From positions 1-64,000 of the forward strand of contig NW_002476228.1 in the NCBI RefSeq assembly GCF_000189635.1: a DNA stretch of 64,000 bases, read 5' to 3'. The notes under the pieces are model-generated. The model was not told where the DNA came from. It did no database searches and saw nothing but the letters and a program-made list of their open reading frames with translations. The number at the start of each line of letters is the position of its first letter. Position 1 is the stretch's first letter. Positions 60,710 to 64,000 of this stretch are shown in pieces. The DNA comes from Tetrahymena thermophila SB210 (taxonomy: Eukaryota; Ciliophora; Oligohymenophorea; Hymenostomatida; Tetrahymenidae). Both the position numbers and the translations under genes were made by a program.

Positions 60710-63700
60710 ATGAAAGAAATTAGATTCGTTTTCTAAAAATTCTACGTTTTAAAGCTATAGAAAATATTTTATATAAAAAAGCAAGGACTCTACTTACCTT
60801 TACTCCTTTTAGTTTTATAACCAATCTAGTTATTAGCAGTTGCTATACTTAATAAAAAGATATCATAAAAAAACGAAAATCCCTCTAACGCAAGCACCTT
60901 TGAATAATATAGATTTTTCTAGTTAGTTTTAGGAAATGATTAAATATTTAATAGCGTGGTATCGTTTATCTGCTTGTCTATCAATATTATTATTATCAGC
61001 TACCTTATTTTAAAATTTTCCATATTTATTTTTGAATCTTTTCAAAAAATAAAAAAGCCTAATTCTACTTTAAGCAAGCCTTATATCAGCTTTATATATT
61101 AAGTGTATGAAGCTATCGCATAGTTTATAATATATGCTTACCTACCTTCTTTAAATATTCCTATTATCTACTTTTCTTTATTTCACAATAGTATAAGCAT
61201 CTTAGGATATATAAATACTTTCTCAACCTTTTACATTAGTAATTATTGATTTTATTAAAAAGCTTGAATTATTGAATATAAACTTATTATTTTTAATATT
61301 AGGTATTATTCTTTGTGATTGTGATTACAATTACTCAACTGATGTTTAATAGGATATACTAGCTAGGCCATACCATTTTAGCCAAATAATATTGCAATTA
61401 AGTCAATGCATTTGTTTACTGCTTTCATGCATTATCTAAAATTATAGCTTCTACTTTGTAATAACTTATTAAGCAGCTGATTTGTTAATATTTTACTTAT
61501 ATAGGTAATATAATTAAGTAATTGCTAGTAAATTCTACTTATTTTCTTAATTAACATGCTTATTAATTAATATTAATTGTATGTTTAAAAATGACATGAT
61601 AGACTTAAACAGCAGCTAATTTATAGTTTTACTTGCCTAATTTTGTTTTGTTTACAAAGTAATAGAAAAAATATTTTAAAAAAGAAATAATGATCTTATG
61701 GAAAGTTATTTTTCTTTAACAAATGATGATGAATTAGAATGGAGGTAGCTCGATTAAATTATTAAAGCAAATATATTAGATAAAAAAGACTTGAATTCAA
61801 TCTAATAGAGGCAGATATTGATTATTTCGTTAATATCTAATTTAGGTTTTAACTAGGCAAATCCAAATTAAGAAGAAAAGCTTGAAATAGAAGACTAGAA
61901 CTTATTTAAAAGCGATGAATGGCTTTTAGACTAATTAAATTAACAAATATTAAAAAAATTTCAAACTAAAAAAAAAAATCAACCAGTAGATTTCTTTTTA
62001 ACCTATTTTGTATTTTTAATCTAAAGAAACAGAAACTATATTTTATATTTGATTGAAAGCTAAAAAATGGAAAAGCATCACCATTTATCATTCAAGCAAA
62101 AATAAATATTTTCATAAATTAATAAATTATTTACAAAAGAAAAAATGATTTTAGAAAGAACTTAAGGAAATTCAAGTCCTTTTTCAAAATATTTGCTTGA
62201 ATAAATTTAATTTTCTAATTAAGCTTTCGCTCTTAAAGAAAAGATGAACTAAACAATTATTTAAAAGCTACATTTGGTAGCTTATCTTCATGAAAAAGAA
62301 ATCGATTCTTAACAACTTTTAAAAATTCTGGAGCCTTTATAAAATAATATCATTGAAATTAGGCAGAGTTTTAAGCTTCTTTATTATGAAAATAGATGTA
62401 GTAAAGAATTGATATAATTATAATAGTTGTATTAAGAATATCTTTCTTTCTCAGCTAATGACATACCAATAACAAAACCAATAGAAATAGACCAAAGACA
62501 TATAGCTAAAAGCACTTCAATTAGCAATTGCATCATATTTGCTAATCCAGAAAAAAATAATGTATGGACTATCAAAAAAGCTTCTTCTGGAATTTAATCA
62601 ATATTTTAAATTCCTGATCACGAATTATTAAATTAGGATATAACTATATTGATGCCACATGTTTTTAGAAATTAACACTATCAATATCTAAATGATTTTA
62701 TGAATAAAGATAGCTATAAAACAAATATTGATGACCACTCTTCATTATTATTATTTGGATAAAATATGCATGGGTATATATTTCCAATTACTTTAGAAGT
62801 TAGAGTAAATTATTAGATTTAAGAAGAGTAATCTATTTTTGGATTGGTAGCTTAGATAAGCTAACTTTAACTGAATTAAGAATTTATCCTATTTAATTAG
62901 CAGAGTTTGTAACTCTACGGAATCACTAAAAATCTCAGTTACACTCTCTTTAAAAAAGTAAAACTGATACAGTCTTTAAAATTAAGCTAAATCTTTCCTT
63001 TTATGAAGAAAAATGAGCTTTAAAATTCAAAGTAAGAAGTCTCTAATAAAATATAGATTGCGTAACAAAATGAGTAACAACATACCAAAGAAGAAAGTAT
63101 TAATGAAGAAACTAATTTTAAATATAATTTTGATGAGATGGAAAAATAGAATTTAAAAAGCAGCTCATTTTTAGCTATTTTGAGGAAATAAAAATACAAA
63201 AAAGCTCATTTAAGCAAGCAAAAGTTGAAAGAAGAAGTTATTCAAAGCTAAATTTTATCTAAAGATTACTACTTTTATTTAGTCAATTTTGAAATAAAAA
63301 ACCTAAACCACAAGTATCATTAAGATGTAAGCATCTTTAAGATATCTAATTTAAATTAGCTTAACATATTTAAAGATGCTTATCAAATTGTCCCGTATAT
63401 AGTTTAGAATTTTTTATTTTATGAAAATTTATTAGGAGCAACTGTGTTAAAAGAAATTATATCTGAGTTAACTTATATCTGTGGATTTTAAGACATAGAC
63501 TAATATTCTCTTGACAGCAAAATTTCCTATGGAGTATTACCATTTGAAGATACAAGTAATTATTTAAAATTTGGTAGTCAAAACTCTCCTGATGAAAATA
63601 CAAAACATAGCTTAGAACGCAAAATGAGCAATTTAATGAAGTCTTCTATAGAGAGTACATTAAAATTTGAAAATATAATCAAAAATAAGGAAGGCTCTTA

Positions 63701-64000
63701 GAAAAATAACAGTTTTTTAATTTCTAAAAACACTGATTAAGACACACAAAATTATTATTCAAAACATTTAATTTAGGAATCGTTTGGAAAAAATTGTAAA
63801 TAGGAGGCTGAAAATGACAACAATAACAGATTCTTAATATCTTCAGATAGAAGTATTAAAATTGATATTAATACATTATAAAATAATAACCATAGCGATG
63901 GAAGAGGGTTAATCCTTTCACCCAAAAACACAAATTTAAATTCTACTTTAGTTGATGTTCAAGAAGAGGATAATCTAATGATTATGAGTGGGAATAGAGA
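60710..64000 (+). CDS. Multi-pass membrane protein with PAS domain, paralog 2 (runs off the window)
   Basis: Tandem paralog of the preceding gene, open to the end of the window, so the C-terminal membrane part is missing. It begins MKEIRFVFQKFYVLKLQKIF and keeps the same layout: membrane segments, a phase 1 intron (61239-61303) at the equivalent position just before LCDCDYNY, further membrane segments, a helical linker, and a PAS domain at about 62530-62705 (TIKKASSGIQSIFQIPDHEL, QDITILMPHVFRNQHYQYL). A polar region with FPFMKK, ILRKQKYKKA and LPFEDTSNYLKFGS mirrors FPFIKQ and IPFDTPKQN of paralog 1. Identity is moderate and indels are many, so the duplication is old. Confidence 0.8.

Overview
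The window is the left end of a ciliate macronuclear chromosome, most likely from Tetrahymena or a close relative. It opens with 249 bases of C4A2 telomere repeat. Long reading frames hold together only if TAA and TAG are read as glutamine and TGA is the sole stop. The DNA is extremely AT-rich. Introns run from about 46 to 243 bases with GT-AG ends, too long for Paramecium. Most one-frame open frames computed with the standard code are fragments of the spliced genes described here.

Left part (1-22.5 kb): an S28 serine carboxypeptidase gene starts 280 bases from the telomere. It is followed by a protein of unknown role with a mitochondrial-like N-terminus, a TTLL9-type tubulin polyglutamylase, an F-box protein, an unknown charged protein (minus strand), a large RPGRIP1/RPGRIP1L-like transition-zone protein with C2 domains and five C-terminal EF-hand loops (minus), an MFSD1-like transporter (minus) and an ASH2-type SPRY protein.

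Middle (23-45 kb): a type I membrane protein, a peroxisomal acyl-CoA oxidase ending in SKL, a probable mitochondrial protein, a membrane RING-H2 protein, a four-helix membrane protein, two tandem YKT6 SNARE genes with identical intron phases, then on the minus strand a ZNRD2-like double zinc-ribbon protein, a CFAP73/CCDC42 (DUF4200) axonemal coiled-coil gene with a decayed second copy of its last exon, and a small Cys-containing protein.

Right part (45.6-64 kb): a cyclic-nucleotide-gated-type K+ channel with an added zinc knuckle, a large Q/N-rich protein with CNBD-like segments, and two tandem paralogs of a multi-pass PAS-domain membrane protein, the second running off the window.

Three genes (TTLL9, RPGRIP1L-like, CFAP73) point to cilia. 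Others serve membrane traffic (YKT6), lipid oxidation, chromatin (ASH2) and membrane signalling. I see no operons, tRNA, rRNA, CRISPR or prokaryotic features. Exon maps were read by eye; for most genes the coding length after removing the introns is an exact multiple of three, which supports them.
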